A DNA stretch of 64,000 nt from Pollutimonas sp036675275 (GTDB lineage Bacteria; Pseudomonadota; Gammaproteobacteria; Burkholderiales; Burkholderiaceae_B), in contig JAKFFG010000014.1 of NCBI GenBank assembly GCA_036675275.1, positions 83,181-147,180 of the forward strand. Reading direction: 5' to 3'. Under the pieces are notes generated by a model. The model was not told where the DNA came from. It worked only from the letters and a program-made list of their open reading frames with translations, and made no database searches. A program made the translations under genes and the position numbers. Shown here in pieces: positions 1 through 8,971 of the stretch (position 1 is the first letter of the stretch; every line of letters begins with the position of its first letter).

Positions 1-360
1 GCCAAGATGCCAGTCGGCGCTTGGCTGACGAGCTCCGATATTGAGCAAATCCGGGCCGGTGCGCATGGTTCCCAGCAAATGAGGCTTATCGTAGAAATAG
101 TCGCCCGCAACAGGTGCACGCCCCCATCCTCTCTTGAAATCGGGCGCCTGAGCCTGCGCGCGCGGCTGCTGGGTATGGCAATAGACGCAACCGTTCTCGA
201 TATATACCTCACGACCACGCAATTGTTGCGAGGTATACGCCTGGAGACCTTCGGAAGGCGGTATATCCGCCAGCTGCATGTAAGGAAGGACGACCAGCGT
301 CGCGGTAGCCAACGCCAGCGTCACCATGGCGCCGCTCAATAATTTGTATTCGCTTTCCAT
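1..360 (-). CDS. ccoO: cbb3-type cytochrome c oxidase subunit II (CcoO), N-terminal part
   Basis: Reading the minus strand from the ATG at 358-360 gives about 120 residues running off the left edge. The product opens with one membrane anchor (residues about 7-25) and then has the c-type haem motif CVYCH near residue 60, followed by TQQPR and a GDYFYDKPHLLGTMRTGPDL stretch typical of CcoO, the membrane-anchored monohaem subunit that passes electrons to CcoN. The start lies 2 bases beyond the ccoN stop, so the two are co-transcribed and probably translationally coupled. The C-terminal half and any ccoQ/ccoP lie outside the window. Confidence 0.9.
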   Translation of the reverse strand, partial: MESEYKLLSGAMVTLALATATLVVLPYMQLADIPPSEGLQAYTSQQLRGREVYIENGCVYCHTQQPRAQAQAPDFKRGWGRAPVAGDYFYDKPHLLGTMRTGPDLLNIGARQPSADWHLG

Positions 361-362
361 GA

Positions 363-2030
363 TCAGGCCTCCGCCAATGCTGGACCGACGGCGGCCGGCT
401 TGTGAAACAACGCAGGCCCAACCCTCTTGGGGCCATAGCGCAAGGCCATGGCGCCAAAATGCACGGCGAAGATCAGATGTCCCAGAGTCATCAACGCCCC
501 ACCCACAGACCTCGACTGCAGATAAGGCATCGTCAGCTGTACTGATTCCATGAAAGTGCGCGAAGCATCGAGCATGGCGACTCCCTGCAGCCAGCCACCG
601 ATGGTCAGGCCTACAAAATAGATACCGAAGCCCAGAACAACAAGCCAGAAGTGCAGTGCGATCAGCGACGGGTAAGGCCATTCCCAGGACATGACACGCG
701 GCATAACAAAATAGATCGCGCCGAACATGACCAGAGAGAAGAATCCATACAGGCCCAGATGCGCATGCGCTACCGTAAAGTGGGTAAAGTGGGTAATGGT
801 GTTCACGCTACGCAAGGCCTCCAGCGAGCCCTGAACCGAGCTGAGCGTGTACATCATCCCGCCCAGCACAATGAAACGCAGCGTAGGTGAATAAATCAGT
901 GTCTTGAAATGATGTCGCATGGTCATATGCTGGTTCACCGAGAAAGCAAGTACGGGCACCACCATCATCACGCTTTGCACAATCGACAGCGTGATCAGCC
1001 AACTCGGCACCGGGCCGCCTATCAAGTGGTGTCCCCCGACCTGGCCGTAAAAAAAGGCCAGCGCCCAGAACCCGAGCAGCGAAAGGTTATATGACTGGAT
1101 TGGGCGGCCGATGATTTTGGGAAGAAAGTAATAGACTGAAGCCAAAGCGACAGGGGTATAGAAAAGACCCAGCACGTTATGCCCAAACCACCAGTTCATG
1201 GTCGCCTGTTCCACGCCAAAATGCAGGCCTGGAATATTGCCGATCAGGAACAATATGGGAAACCAGAAAAGAGCCGCGCCCATATACCAGATCGATACAT
1301 ACAAATGCTGAACCTTCCGGTTCTGCAGCGTAAACACCATGGGCAAACCGATCAGTGCTCCGCCAATGACGAAGAGGATATCGATTTGCCATGGAATCTC
1401 CAGCCACTCGAGCCCGTCGCTGATGCCCACGGCAATACTGCCCAGTCCCGCAATAAGCGCTGCGTTCCATAACATGGCGCCCAATAGTGCGAAGCGTGCC
1501 CCTATAAGCGGCGTTTTCAGCAAACGTGGCAATGTCCAGATGGCGATACCAAAGGCCGCCATTGGGGCCCATCCGTAGGCCACGGAGTTCAGGTGCAGGG
1601 TACGGATGCGCCCGAAGGTCAGCCAGGCATACTGCGTCAGAAAATCCGGTTCGTGAAGTTTGATAGAGCTGATCAGCCCCGCCGCTGACGCAAAGACCAG
1701 CCATGCCACGGCACAGGCCAGAAATACAAAGGTGACATAAGCCGTGGACCGGTCCGCTACGACGCGATCTTCGAGCTCGAGCTTCATCCGGGCATCGCCA
1801 GCGCTGCTCGCAATCGGAGCATGCGTTGCATTTACGGCCTGCTGCAGGGCCTTATATTGGCCCGCGGTAGCAGCCGGTTCCTCTACAGTGCCGATTTCCC
1901 CTTCCGAGAAAATAACATTCGCCGCCGAAGGATTGTCATCGAACAGATTCTTGCGCAATGACCAGATAAAGACAAACAAGCCCGTGACCGAGAGGATAAA
2001 GGTCAGAAGAAGAAGGGTTAGGGTATTCAT
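363..2030 (-). CDS. ccoN: cbb3-type oxidase subunit I (CcoN) with CcoS-like N-terminus
   Basis: 555 residues, longer than the roughly 475-480 of usual CcoN. Residues 1-45 form a membrane segment followed by a FDD motif, resembling the small assembly protein CcoS; a hydrophilic linker (about 46-95) leads into a multi-helix haem-copper oxidase core. The core contains the low-spin haem histidine region (TLHLNSVAYGW), the metal-site helix (WWFGHNVLGLFYTP) and the HH pair (GGHHLIGGP). The protein reduces O2 to water at the inner membrane with high oxygen affinity. No convincing Shine-Dalgarno sequence precedes the ATG, and an Fnr-type site lies 36-49 bases upstream. The N-terminal part could alternatively be only an added helix not homologous to CcoS. 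Confidence 0.85.
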   Translation of the reverse strand: MNTLTLLLLTFILSVTGLFVFIWSLRKNLFDDNPSAANVIFSEGEIGTVEEPAATAGQYKALQQAVNATHAPIASSAGDARMKLELEDRVVADRSTAYVTFVFLACAVAWLVFASAAGLISSIKLHEPDFLTQYAWLTFGRIRTLHLNSVAYGWAPMAAFGIAIWTLPRLLKTPLIGARFALLGAMLWNAALIAGLGSIAVGISDGLEWLEIPWQIDILFVIGGALIGLPMVFTLQNRKVQHLYVSIWYMGAALFWFPILFLIGNIPGLHFGVEQATMNWWFGHNVLGLFYTPVALASVYYFLPKIIGRPIQSYNLSLLGFWALAFFYGQVGGHHLIGGPVPSWLITLSIVQSVMMVVPVLAFSVNQHMTMRHHFKTLIYSPTLRFIVLGGMMYTLSSVQGSLEALRSVNTITHFTHFTVAHAHLGLYGFFSLVMFGAIYFVMPRVMSWEWPYPSLIALHFWLVVLGFGIYFVGLTIGGWLQGVAMLDASRTFMESVQLTMPYLQSRSVGGALMTLGHLIFAVHFGAMALRYGPKRVGPALFHKPAAVGPALAEA

Positions 2031-2065
2031 TGCATCGTCTTACGATAGAAACCTTTGGATATTAG

Positions 2066-2079
2066 CTGATGCATATCAA
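2066..2079. promoter_or_regulatory. Fnr/Anr-type site upstream of ccoN
   Basis: CTGATGCATATCAA matches the Fnr consensus TTGAT-N4-ATCAA at 9 of 10 positions. It lies 36-49 bases upstream of the ccoN start on the divergent side facing the OsmC gene. Anaerobic or micro-oxic activation of cbb3 oxidase operons by Fnr/Anr is well established, so the context supports it. If the site sits at the usual -41.5, the transcript would start almost at the ccoN ATG. Confidence 0.65.
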
Positions 2080-2251
2080 GAAACTAGAGGTATCCCTATA
2101 TCGATTGTTGGTATGCAGCGATACCCGGCTGAGTCGCAAAGTCTCCGTATTTCCCACCATTAAGAGTATTGCCGAGACATCCGCGGCCATTGCGCAATGG
2201 CCCCGGATGAGCAATGATTAATGCTTCAACGAGAGACAGGAATTAACCAGT

Positions 2252-2674
2252 ATGGAATGCACGATCGATTGGGGCGGCCCGGAGGGCATGTTGTTTATGG
2301 CTCGCACCGGCAGCGGCCATGTCACCACGATGGACGGCGCGCCTGACGGCGGCGGGCACAATCTGGCGCCCCGACCCATGGAAATGCTGCTGGCGGGCAG
2401 CGGCGGCTGCGCCGCTTACGATGTGGTGCTTATCTTGAAGCGCGGGCGCCATGCAATAAGCGACTGTCAGGTTAAACTGACAGCCGAGCGGGCCGATACC
2501 GATCCCAAGGTATTCACGAAGATCCATTTCGCCTTCCAGGTAAGCGGCAAAAACCTGCCCGCCGCCGCCGTGGAACGCGCCGTCCAGCTGTCGCACGACA
2601 AATACTGTTCGGCCTCGGCCATGTTGGCCAAGACCGCCGACATCACGCATTCCGTAACGATAATCGACGCCTAA
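2252..2674 (+). CDS. OsmC/Ohr family protein
   Basis: 140 residues with the OsmC fold pattern: an N-terminal beta region, the helix with GSGGCAAYDVV carrying Cys53, and a second cysteine, Cys119, in KYCSAS. In OsmC and Ohr proteins these two cysteines form the thiol site that reduces organic or lipid hydroperoxides. An AGAGACAGGAA ribosome-binding region sits about 11 bases before the ATG. The next gene, thyA, begins 12 bases downstream, so the two probably share a transcript. The short form and the GRHAISDCQVKLTAERA stretch fit the YhfA-like OsmC subgroup, whose physiological substrate is unclear. Confidence 0.85.
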   Translation: MECTIDWGGPEGMLFMARTGSGHVTTMDGAPDGGGHNLAPRPMEMLLAGSGGCAAYDVVLILKRGRHAISDCQVKLTAERADTDPKVFTKIHFAFQVSGKNLPAAAVERAVQLSHDKYCSASAMLAKTADITHSVTIIDA

Positions 2675-2686
2675 AAGAATTCCCTC

Positions 2687-3481
2687 ATGCATCAGTACGA
2701 AGACTTCATGCGCCATGTCTATGAACATGGCCTCGCCAAGACAGATAGAACAGGAACCGGCACGCGATCCGTATTCGGTCATCAAATGCGCTTCGATCTG
2801 TCCGAGGGCTTTCCGCTGATTACAACCAAGAAACTGCACACCAAAAGCATCTTCATCGAGTTGCTGTGGTTCCTCCGGGGCGATTCGAATGTGCACTGGC
2901 TGCAGGAGCAAGGCGTATCCATCTGGAACGAATGGGCCGACGAACAAGGCAATCTGGGCCCTGTCTATGGGGTTCAGTGGCGCTCGTGGCCCGCTCCCGG
3001 GGGCGGGCATATCGACCAGATTTCACAGGTCGTGGAACAGATCCGGAAAAATCCCGATTCGCGGCGCCTGATCGTGTCGGCCTGGAATGTAGCCGACATA
3101 CCCAATATGGCATTGCCGCCATGCCATGCTTTCTTCCAGTTCTATGTGGCTGACGGCAAGCTGTCGTGCCAGCTGTATCAACGCAGCGCCGACATTTTTC
3201 TGGGCGTGCCGTTCAACATTGCCAGTTACGCCTTGTTGACTCACATGGTGGCGCAGCAGTGCGACCTGGACGTAGGCGACTTCATCTGGACGGGCGGGGA
3301 CTGCCACCTGTACAGCAATCATATGGAGCAGGTTGCCTTGCAGCTGTCACGCAAGCCCTACCCCTATCCGGCCCTGCAAATCAAGCGCAAGCCCGAGTCG
3401 CTGTTCGATTACCGATACGAGGACTTCGAGATCGTAGGCTACGAGTCTCACCCTCATATCAAGGCCCCCGTGGCGGTATGA
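2687..3481 (+). CDS. thyA: Thymidylate synthase
   Basis: 264 residues, the same length as the E. coli enzyme. It makes dTMP from dUMP, using 5,10-methylene-tetrahydrofolate as both carbon and hydride donor. The catalytic cysteine is Cys146 in LPPCHAFFQF. The dUMP-binding QRSADIFLGVPFNIASYA region and the C-terminal IKAPVAV, which closes over the active site, are both present. The stop overlaps an in-frame upstream ATG of folA, giving the common thyA-folA pairing in which DHFR recycles the dihydrofolate that thymidylate synthase makes. Confidence 0.97.
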   Translation: MHQYEDFMRHVYEHGLAKTDRTGTGTRSVFGHQMRFDLSEGFPLITTKKLHTKSIFIELLWFLRGDSNVHWLQEQGVSIWNEWADEQGNLGPVYGVQWRSWPAPGGGHIDQISQVVEQIRKNPDSRRLIVSAWNVADIPNMALPPCHAFFQFYVADGKLSCQLYQRSADIFLGVPFNIASYALLTHMVAQQCDLDVGDFIWTGGDCHLYSNHMEQVALQLSRKPYPYPALQIKRKPESLFDYRYEDFEIVGYESHPHIKAPVAV

Positions 3482-3504
3482 CCGACCCCCATCGAAATTC
3501 AAGC

Positions 3505-3999
3505 ATGCCTACACCTACTATCCAGCTCGTCGTTGCGTACTCCACCAACCGCGTCATTGGCCGCGACAACGCCCTGCCGTGGCGTTTGCCGGCCGACCTG
3601 GCGCATTTCAAGCGCGTCACGCTGGGGCAACCCATACTGATGGGGCGAAATACCTGGGAATCGCTGGGCCGACCTCTGCCCGGCCGCCCCAACCTGGTCA
3701 TCAGCCGCAACCCCGAATATCGGGCAGAAGGCGCCACGGTCTATCCCACGCTCGAAGCGGCCGTCGAAGCCAGCCGGGATGCGGAACGGATCTGCATTAT
3801 TGGCGGCGAGCAGATATTCAAGCATGCGCTGGCTATGGCAGATGAAATCGTCGCCACCGAAGTGCACGCCGACATAGCGGGCGACACCTACTTCCCGGAT
3901 GTCGACCCTGGAGCCTGGCGCGAGGTTGAAAGGCTGCCCCAGCCAGATGAGAACGGCTACTCCTTCGATTTCGTCGTGTACGAACGCAAGGCGGCATGA
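3505..3999 (+). CDS. folA: Dihydrofolate reductase
   Basis: 164 residues. NADPH-dependent reduction of dihydrofolate to tetrahydrofolate. Family motifs are clear: VVAYSTNRVIGRDNALPWRL near the N-terminus (substrate-side loop with the W-R/K-L-P signature), MGRNTWESLGRPLPGR (cofactor binding) and IIGGEQIF with the glycine pair. I chose the ATG at 3505 because the family usually begins a few residues before the V-A-Y strand. An earlier in-frame ATG at 3478 overlaps the thyA stop (ATGA) and would add nine residues; neither has a strong ribosome-binding site, and translational coupling to thyA is plausible. Confidence 0.95.
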   Translation: MPTPTIQLVVAYSTNRVIGRDNALPWRLPADLAHFKRVTLGQPILMGRNTWESLGRPLPGRPNLVISRNPEYRAEGATVYPTLEAAVEASRDAERICIIGGEQIFKHALAMADEIVATEVHADIAGDTYFPDVDPGAWREVERLPQPDENGYSFDFVVYERKAA

Positions 4000-4083
4000 C
4001 CTTCTTCTGACGGGTTCCCCTGCGCGTCGCGAAAGGCCATAATAGCGGCATCACTCGTCCCTTACCCGTTCATTGAGGTGGTC

Positions 4084-5406
4084 ATGTCCCAAGCCAGTAT
4101 TCCCGATCTGTCGAATCTTTGGATGCCTTTCACCGCCAACCGCCAGTTCAAGGAGCAGCCGCGTCTGCTGGCCAAAGCGAAGGGTATGCACTACACGACC
4201 GTGGACGGGCAGCGGGTAATAGACGGCACTGCAGGCCTGTGGTGCGTAAATGCCGGGCATGGCCGGCAAGAAATCATCGACGCGATCTCGCGCCAGGCAG
4301 CAGAACTCGACTACGCGCCCAGCTTCCAGCTGGGCCATAGCGACTCTTTTTCGGCCGCGACGGCGGTCGCAAAGATGATGCCGGCCGGCATGGACCGCAT
4401 CTTCTTTACAAACTCAGGGTCCGAATCGGTCGACACGGCCTTGAAGATTGCGCTCGCATACCACCGGGCACGCGGCGAAGGCCAGCGCACGAGGCTGATC
4501 GGGCGTGAGCGCGGCTATCACGGCGTGGGCTTCGGCGGCATTTCGGTCGGCGGCATCTCGCCCAATCGCAAGACATTCTCGGGCGCATTGCTGCCCGCGG
4601 TCGATCACCTGCCGCATACGCATGACTTGTCTAGAAACGCTTACTCGCGGGGACAACCGGCGCACGGCGAAAGCTTCGCGGACGACCTGGAACGCCTCAT
4701 TGCACTGCATGACGCCTCCACCATCGCCGCTGTCATTGTCGAGCCGCTGGCCGGTTCCACCGGGGTGCTGGTCCCGCCAAAAGGCTATCTGGAAAAACTG
4801 CGCGCCATTACCGAAAAGCACGGCATCCTGCTGATATTCGACGAGGTCATCACGGCCTTCGGCCGCCTGGGCGCGGCCACGGCCAGCGAGTACTTCGGCA
4901 TCACGCCCGACATCATGGCCCTGGCCAAAGGCATCAGCAACGCCAGCGTGCCCGCCGGCGCCGTGGCAGTCAGGCGCGAAGTGCATGACACCATTCTGGC
5001 GGCCTCGGCCAACGGTATTGAATTCTTCCACGGCTACACCTACTCGGCCCATCCCCTGGCGACCGCCGCCATCATGGCCACACTGGGAATCTACGAACGC
5101 GAGCAATTGTTCCAGCGCGCACGCGGGCTGTCGCCGGCGTTCGAAGATGCGGTGCACCAGCTTGCAGATGCGCGCCATGTCATCGATGTACGCAACCTGG
5201 GCCTGGTCGCGGGCATAGAGCTGGCGCCGCGCCCGGACGCGCCCGGAGCGCGCGCGGCGGAAGTGTTCAAAAAGTGCTTCGACCAAGGCGTGATGGTGCG
5301 ATACACGGGCGACATCATCGCCATTTCGCCCCCGCTCATTATCGAGGAAGACCAGATCAACGAGATATTCTCGAAGATAGCTGAAGTGCTGAAAACCGTC
5401 GAATAA
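4084..5406 (+). CDS. Class III omega-amino acid:pyruvate aminotransferase
   Basis: 440 residues, PLP-dependent fold type I. Signature regions are TNSGSESVDTALK (phosphate cup), GRERGYHGVGFGG, the IFDEVITAFGR aspartate motif and LAKGISN with the PLP lysine at residue 282. Closest in pattern to beta-alanine/omega-amino acid:pyruvate aminotransferases, which convert terminal amines to semialdehydes. The ATG at 4084 follows GAGG at about 5 bases; a GTG two codons earlier is possible. The gene meets the IclR gene end to end with no spacer. With the dehydrogenases at 6.2-8.7 kb it could form an amine to aldehyde to acid route, but the substrate is not known. Confidence 0.88.
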   Translation: MSQASIPDLSNLWMPFTANRQFKEQPRLLAKAKGMHYTTVDGQRVIDGTAGLWCVNAGHGRQEIIDAISRQAAELDYAPSFQLGHSDSFSAATAVAKMMPAGMDRIFFTNSGSESVDTALKIALAYHRARGEGQRTRLIGRERGYHGVGFGGISVGGISPNRKTFSGALLPAVDHLPHTHDLSRNAYSRGQPAHGESFADDLERLIALHDASTIAAVIVEPLAGSTGVLVPPKGYLEKLRAITEKHGILLIFDEVITAFGRLGAATASEYFGITPDIMALAKGISNASVPAGAVAVRREVHDTILAASANGIEFFHGYTYSAHPLATAAIMATLGIYEREQLFQRARGLSPAFEDAVHQLADARHVIDVRNLGLVAGIELAPRPDAPGARAAEVFKKCFDQGVMVRYTGDIIAISPPLIIEEDQINEIFSKIAEVLKTVE

Positions 5407-6117
5407 CTATTTTGGCTTGGGCCAGGTGCCGCCCAGGGCATTGGTGACATCCTGGGCGGCCCGCTGAACCATTCCGGACATTTCCTTGACCGCCTTGGGC
5501 GTGAACCGCTCCTGCGGACCCGACAATGAAATCGCACCGCAGAATTCGTTATCCAGCCCGAATACCGGACTGGCGACGGCGGCGCAATTGGGATCGCGCT
5601 CTCCCACCGAGATCGCAATCAGGTGATCTTTCGACGGCGGCATGCCTGTGCCGTGATAAGCCTTGATCAGCTTGCCTGCAGCCCCCCGATCCAGCGGCAA
5701 CAGATCGCCAACCCGGATACGATCCAGGGTGGAGTGATGGGAATCTACCCGCAGCAAGCACACACGCGACTGGTCATCGTGATAAACATGGAATGAGCTG
5801 CTTTCACTGCCCTGGTTGACCAGGTCCTGAAGCACGGGAAGCATGACTTCGGTAAGCCTGTAAGCGGCCTCGTATGAGCGCCCCAGTTCATGGGCGTAGC
5901 GCCCGAGTGCATAGCGCCCGTCGCTGCGCCGGATGACCAGCGACGCTTTTTCCAGCGAGGCGATCAAGCGCAGCAAGGTGCTTTTGTAGTAACCCGTTGC
6001 GCGTGACAGATCGGCCAATGTGATGGGATCGCTGCTGTGGGCAATTGCGTCGACGATGGCCAGGGCACGATCTACGGCGGCGACCCCGTCATCGCCTTGA
6101 GCGGAAGTAGGACTCAT
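5407..6117 (-). CDS. IclR family transcriptional regulator
   Basis: 236 residues. The N-terminal winged helix-turn-helix (about residues 12-75, with LADLSRATGYYKSTLLRLIASL) is followed by an IclR effector domain (about 90-225). It contains the usual GAAGK loop and the SGPQERFTPK region near the C-terminus. IclR proteins bind small carboxylates or aromatic acids and repress or activate catabolic genes. Its TAG stop directly abuts the aminotransferase stop. It is the only regulator in the 4-18 kb cluster, so it is the best candidate to bind the inverted repeats at about 8.9 and 16.6 kb. Confidence 0.92.
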   Translation of the reverse strand: MSPTSAQGDDGVAAVDRALAIVDAIAHSSDPITLADLSRATGYYKSTLLRLIASLEKASLVIRRSDGRYALGRYAHELGRSYEAAYRLTEVMLPVLQDLVNQGSESSSFHVYHDDQSRVCLLRVDSHHSTLDRIRVGDLLPLDRGAAGKLIKAYHGTGMPPSKDHLIAISVGERDPNCAAVASPVFGLDNEFCGAISLSGPQERFTPKAVKEMSGMVQRAAQDVTNALGGTWPKPK

Positions 6118-6226
6118 AACGGGCGGTTGACTGAAATAATGATTGCGGTGATTGATTATGCCATGCCCATGCAGAGGCGGCTAAGAGATATCGGCGGCGC
6201 TGACATGAACAGGCATTGCGACCGAT

Positions 6227-7120
6227 TCATTTTCCTTCGAACACCAGGCTGATTGCGGGGGCATACTTCTCGCCGTGTCCAGCCGCAATGGCTTTGTCGA
6301 AACAGGCGATCAGATTCTTTGCGCCGGTGGCGTCGACCCCCACCTGCCGGGACAGATCCACTGCGTACTGCAGGTCTTTTTTCGCATAGACGACGGGAAA
6401 GGCCTTCTCGGGAAACTGTTGAGGCGCAATAGCCTTCATGCCATGGTTGCGCAGGGCGAAGCTGTCGGCCGATCCCACCGACATCGCCGAAAACAGGCGG
6501 TCGGGATCCACGCCTGCGCGCACTCCAATCGCACGCGCCTCGGACAAGGCAAGAACGGTTTCGTACAGCACCATATTGTTGAGTATCTTGACCACCTGAC
6601 CGGTGCTGACGCCACCGGCATGGATGACATCCGATGCAAAAGTGCGCAATAGAGGCTCGATTTTCAGGAACAAGGCCTCGTCGGCGCCGACGGGCACGGC
6701 CAATGTGCCGGCTTCCGCAGCGGCCCGCGTTCGCATCACCGGCGCATCAGCGAATGCGATTCCCGCTTTCTCAATATCGCCGGCAAGCTCTTTGGTGAGC
6801 TGGACTGGCGAGGTGCTGAGGTCGACAAGGATCTGTCCTGCGCGGCACAGGGCCAGCAAGCCAGTGGCGCCCTCGCCATCGCCGCGCACGACGCTCTGGA
6901 CGACTTCCCCCGATGGCAGCGACATGAAAATGATGTCGGCCTGTTCTGCAATCTCTTCAACGCTGACGGCGCTCACCCCATGCGCGGCCAGGCGTTGCAA
7001 TGGTTGAGGATCGCGATCGTGCGCGATGACGCGCAGGCCGCTTTTGGTGGAAAGGTGGCGGCATATGGGTTCGCCCATTACGCCTACGCCAATAAAGCCT
7101 ATGGTACTCAGTGTCGACAT
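6227..7120 (-). CDS. 3-hydroxyisobutyrate dehydrogenase-family NAD(P) oxidoreductase
   Basis: 297 residues. The N-terminal Rossmann segment GFIGVGVMGEPICRHL is the family cofactor site. The substrate loop near residue 125 (FADAPVMRTRAAAEAGTLAV) is related to the DAPVSGG motif, but its glycine pair is replaced by MRTR. The catalytic lysine is in GQVVKILNN. Members oxidise beta-hydroxy acids to semialdehydes or reduce semialdehydes such as succinic or tartronate semialdehyde. The altered substrate loop suggests an unusual substrate. AGGA precedes the start. It lies 71 bases downstream of the aldehyde dehydrogenase gene on the same strand and is probably co-transcribed with it. Confidence 0.88.
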   Translation of the reverse strand: MSTLSTIGFIGVGVMGEPICRHLSTKSGLRVIAHDRDPQPLQRLAAHGVSAVSVEEIAEQADIIFMSLPSGEVVQSVVRGDGEGATGLLALCRAGQILVDLSTSPVQLTKELAGDIEKAGIAFADAPVMRTRAAAEAGTLAVPVGADEALFLKIEPLLRTFASDVIHAGGVSTGQVVKILNNMVLYETVLALSEARAIGVRAGVDPDRLFSAMSVGSADSFALRNHGMKAIAPQQFPEKAFPVVYAKKDLQYAVDLSRQVGVDATGAKNLIACFDKAIAAGHGEKYAPAISLVFEGK

Positions 7121-7191
7121 GAATCCTGTCCTAAGTTGTTATTTGCAATTGAATGTCCGGGGGCCGCAGGCCGCCGGCAACGTTGATGAGC

Positions 7192-8673
7192 TTAAGTCTG
7201 CGGAAAGTTTGCCGCGTCCATGCTCCAGTAGATGCCTTTGCTTTGCTGGTAAAGACGCAATCCGGTCGCGCCCTTCTCGCGCCCGATACCGCTGTCCTTG
7301 AATCCGCCGAAGGGCGTGGAAATTGACAACTGCTTGTAGGTGTTGATCCATACAAGCCCGGTTTCCAGAGCCCGCGCGAGGCGCCAGGCCCGCTGATAAT
7401 TCGCTGTCCAGATGCCCGAGGCCAGGCCGAAGGCGCTGTCGTTGGCCTGCGCAATAAGGTCGGCCTCGTCATCGAAAGGCAGGATGCATAACACGGGCCC
7501 GAAAATCTCGTCGCGCACGGCAGTAGCCTGGTTGTCCAGTCCGCCCAGTATGGTCGGCAGGAAATACGCGCCGTGCTCGAATTCGGCACCCTCCGGACGC
7601 TTGCCGCCCAGCAGTATCTTGCCGCCTTCCGCGGTGGCCGAATCGATGAACTGTTCGATACGCGATCGATGCATGAAGCTGGACACCGGGCCCATTTCGG
7701 AATCGCCGCCTTCGGGCGCACCAACCTTGATGGCCTGGCTGCGCTTGATCAGGAGGTCCAGCAGCTTGTCGTGCACCGAACGCTGCACGAACAGCCGGGA
7801 CCCTGCTACACAAGATTGCCCGCTGCCTTCGAAGATGCCGCCAATGATGTTCTCGACGGCCGCTTCGAGGTTGGCGTCTTCAAATACGATGTGCGGCGAT
7901 TTGCCGCCGAGTTCGAGCGCAACCGGTATCAGCCGCTCTGCCGCCATCATCCCGATGGCGCGGCCGCTGGCCGTGCCGCCGGTAAACGACACCATACGTA
8001 CGCCCGGATGCTGAACCAGCGCCTTGCCGGTGATTGCGCCGTTTCCGGTGAGTACGTTGAGGACGCCGGGCGGCAAGCCCGCCTGCAGCGCGATTTCGCC
8101 CAGCAGCAAAGCGGCGGACGGTGTTACTTCCGATGGCTTGAGAATGACGGCGTTGCCCGCGGCAAGGGCCGGCGCGACTTTTTGCGCTTCCATCGTCAAA
8201 GGAGAATTCCACGGCGTAATCGCCGCGACCACACCATAGGGCTCGTAAGACGTCATGGTCAGATAGTTGCCCCGCGACGGCGTAACTTCTGAAGTCAATG
8301 TTTCGCAGACCGCGGCATAGTAGCGGAACGTGGCGGCCGCACTGGCCGCTTGCGCCTTGCATTCCTTCCATACCTTGCCGTTCTCCATCATCTGGCACCT
8401 GGCAAGCTCATCGCCGCGTTCCACAATGAGCGTCGCGATACGCATCAGTATCTGGGCGCGCACGTGGGGCAACATATCTTTCCATACAGGCTGTGCCGCG
8501 GCTTTCTTCGCTGCGGAAACCGCGTCGTCCACATGCCGCGACGTTGCGACGGACACCCGGTAGTTGAGTTCCCCCGTCGCCGGATTCACTGAATCGAAAG
8601 CGTCTTCGGCATTGGAAATCCATTCCCCATTGATGAGAAATGGCTTGGGTTCGGTAGCCGGCAGTTGCGACAT
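7192..8673 (-). CDS. NAD-dependent aldehyde dehydrogenase
   Basis: 493 residues, the usual ALDH length. NAD-binding motifs ITPWNSPL and ILKPSEVTP, the catalytic base in ELGGKSPHIVF, and the catalytic Cys288 in GSGQSCVAGS are all present; EIFGPVL closes the active-site set. It resembles betaine-aldehyde/4-(hydroxymethyl)-type dehydrogenases acting on small or aromatic aldehydes; it is not of the CoA-acylating MmsA type. GGAG lies about 10 bases before the ATG. It is the first gene of a probable operon (ALDH, HIBADH-like, possibly IclR) that starts at the divergent promoter region facing the TctC receptor gene. Confidence 0.92.
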   Translation of the reverse strand: MSQLPATEPKPFLINGEWISNAEDAFDSVNPATGELNYRVSVATSRHVDDAVSAAKKAAAQPVWKDMLPHVRAQILMRIATLIVERGDELARCQMMENGKVWKECKAQAASAAATFRYYAAVCETLTSEVTPSRGNYLTMTSYEPYGVVAAITPWNSPLTMEAQKVAPALAAGNAVILKPSEVTPSAALLLGEIALQAGLPPGVLNVLTGNGAITGKALVQHPGVRMVSFTGGTASGRAIGMMAAERLIPVALELGGKSPHIVFEDANLEAAVENIIGGIFEGSGQSCVAGSRLFVQRSVHDKLLDLLIKRSQAIKVGAPEGGDSEMGPVSSFMHRSRIEQFIDSATAEGGKILLGGKRPEGAEFEHGAYFLPTILGGLDNQATAVRDEIFGPVLCILPFDDEADLIAQANDSAFGLASGIWTANYQRAWRLARALETGLVWINTYKQLSISTPFGGFKDSGIGREKGATGLRLYQQSKGIYWSMDAANFPQT

Positions 8674-8885
8674 AGAAAATTGCTCCGGGTTGTATGCAAG
8701 GGTTCTGATTAGGTGCCACCGCCATTCGTTCTGCTAGATGCACCAATCGTTCTGTTTTATTATCTGCAAGCCGTCAAAGCTTGTCAAGCCATATTCGGAG
8801 ATCAGTCCAGTGCGACCGATTCTGCCGAGCCTCTGCCAAGAATGCCGCGGCCGGCCCATTGACATATATGCATGGAACCGACAGA

Positions 8886-8924
8886 ATACCGAATAACAGA
8901 ACACCTGTTCTACTTAACAGAACA
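8886..8924. promoter_or_regulatory. Candidate IclR operator between ALDH and TctC genes
   Basis: TGTTCT-N7-AGAACA is a perfect inverted repeat at 8906-8924. A further AGAACA half-site lies at 8898, exactly 21 bp before the one at 8919. On the ALDH side, two CGTTCTG half-sites at 8727 and 8748 are also 21 bp apart. The same (G/A)TTCT-N7-AGAAC unit occurs twice, 21 bp apart, at 16578-16615. This suggests that one dimeric regulator, most simply the local IclR protein, controls both promoters. Confidence 0.55.
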
Positions 8925-8971
8925 GTCTTTAAACTGGAGACCGCCGCGTCGTGCGGCGCAAGGACGAGAAC

